From NCBI GenBank assembly GCA_027484285.1, contig JAIXTG010000329.1, positions 1 to 64,000 of the forward strand: a stretch of 64,000 nt of DNA, read 5' to 3'. The notes under the pieces were generated by a model. That model saw nothing but the letters and a program-made list of their open reading frames with translations. It was not told the origin of the DNA and ran no database searches. This stretch comes from Oxalobacteraceae bacterium. GTDB lineage: Bacteria; Pseudomonadota; Gammaproteobacteria; Burkholderiales; Burkholderiaceae_D. Of the stretch, positions 63,457-64,000 are shown piece by piece; the first letter of the stretch is position 1, and each line of letters begins with the position of its first letter. A program made the translations under genes and the position numbers.

Positions 63457-64000
63457 AGCTCTGAGCCGGAGGACGAGGACCGCGCGATCCTGGCCATCAG
63501 GGGAGAGCTAGAGAAGCTGTTGCCGAACCAGCAACTTGACTTCTACTGGTCGCCGCTCCGTGAGGCCTGGTACGACGACAGCGAGGGCGCATCTGAGGGA
63601 GCGCCGCTGGAGGTCATCCAGCACAAGAAGCAGATCGTTCTTTTCGGGCCTCCGGGCACCGGCAAGACATTCCGCGCCAAGAAGCTGGCGGAGCGCGTCA
63701 TTCGATCTGCCGCCTTGAGCCAGATGGGGCCGGCTCTGTACTTCCAGTCTCAGTCCGTCATTGATGCGGCCATCCGGGAGAACGTCCACCGATTGCAGCT
63801 GCACCCGGCGTACAGCTACGAGGACTTCATCCGGGCGCTTCACATTTCCAGCAGCGGGGGCACCGAGTACCGGGCGGGCTACTTGCCCCGGCTCATCGAG
63901 GACATCGAGAAGAAGCCTCGCGCGGAGCGGCTGCCGCACGTCCTGATCCTCGACGAGATGAACCGTACCGACCTGAGCCGGATGCTTGGCGAATGCTTCT
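63457..64000 (+). pseudogene. McrB-like AAA+ ATPase, part right of the IS (runs off the window)
   Basis: The frame continues from the IS end with ELEKLLPNQQLDFYWSPLRE, Walker A LFGPPGTGKTF at about 63650, a PAYSYEDFIRAL segment and Walker B-like HVLILDEMNRTD, typical of McrB/AAA_5 GTPases of restriction and defence systems. It is open to the window end. Joining to the 62240 piece with any 2-, 3- or 4-base target repeat leaves the frames one base out, so the ancestral join is not exact. Confidence 0.65.

Overview
The window is a G+C-rich proteobacterial chromosome segment. The tmRNA 3' end, the codon usage, the lambda-type siphophage and the SorAB sulfite module suggest Betaproteobacteria (Burkholderiales/Rhodocyclales-like), although Pseudomonas-type hosts cannot be excluded. 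It starts in the 3' end of ssrA (1-119), followed by a tacA/tacT-type toxin-antitoxin pair (560-1338). From about 1.35 to 51.28 kb lies an apparently complete prophage. Its left end carries a minus-strand operon with a large serine recombinase, a ParB-like/HTH protein, DUF2924 and a small protein (1354-3855). Next come a switch region with an XRE repressor, an ImmA/IrrE protease and a TPR-like protein (3981-6441), and a divergent pair of unrecognised genes (6646-8842).

A rightward block, 9.0-18.0 kb, encodes recombination and replication proteins: HTH, Sak4-like ATPase, SSB-like protein, DEAD-box helicase, Cas4/RecB-like nuclease, primase-helicase, RuvC-like resolvase and a DUF6362 protein. 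An iteron-like array lies directly after the primase-helicase gene. Two tandem ParB-MTase fusion genes follow (18.3-21.0 kb).

The most striking part is 21.2-27.1 kb, which looks like cargo. It holds an orphan minus-strand gene and a complete ptxABCDE operon: phosphite ABC transporter, NAD-dependent phosphite dehydrogenase and LysR regulator. This operon is visibly lower in G+C than the phage genes and is preceded by a run of 11-bp-spaced Pho-box half sites. It therefore appears to be a phage-borne, phosphate-starvation-controlled phosphorus-acquisition operon. To its right, a cluster of small minus-strand genes (27.2-29.1 kb) carries a repeated hairpin leader element at a near-constant distance from the start codons. 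A fifth copy precedes the DUF2924 gene of the recombinase operon 24 kb away.

The late region (29.2-51.3 kb) is lambda-like in the head: terminase, gpW, portal, S49 protease with nested scaffold, gpD and gpE. It continues with tail terminator, tube, G/GT frameshift pair, tape measure, DUF2163-type tail tip, DUF2793, holin candidates and lysozyme.

Right of the phage are a DegP-like protease and a chimeric remnant of an M48 protease fused to a GGDEF fragment, perhaps debris of a stress-tolerance island. A seven-gene minus-strand unit (53.8-59.5 kb) includes an ECF sigma/anti-sigma pair, DUF305, a beta-propeller and the SorA/SorB sulfite dehydrogenase. A YeiH-type exporter diverges from a LysR gene (59.6-61.7 kb). 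Together these suggest sulfite handling. The window ends in a McrB-like AAA+ gene interrupted near its start by an IS5-family element.
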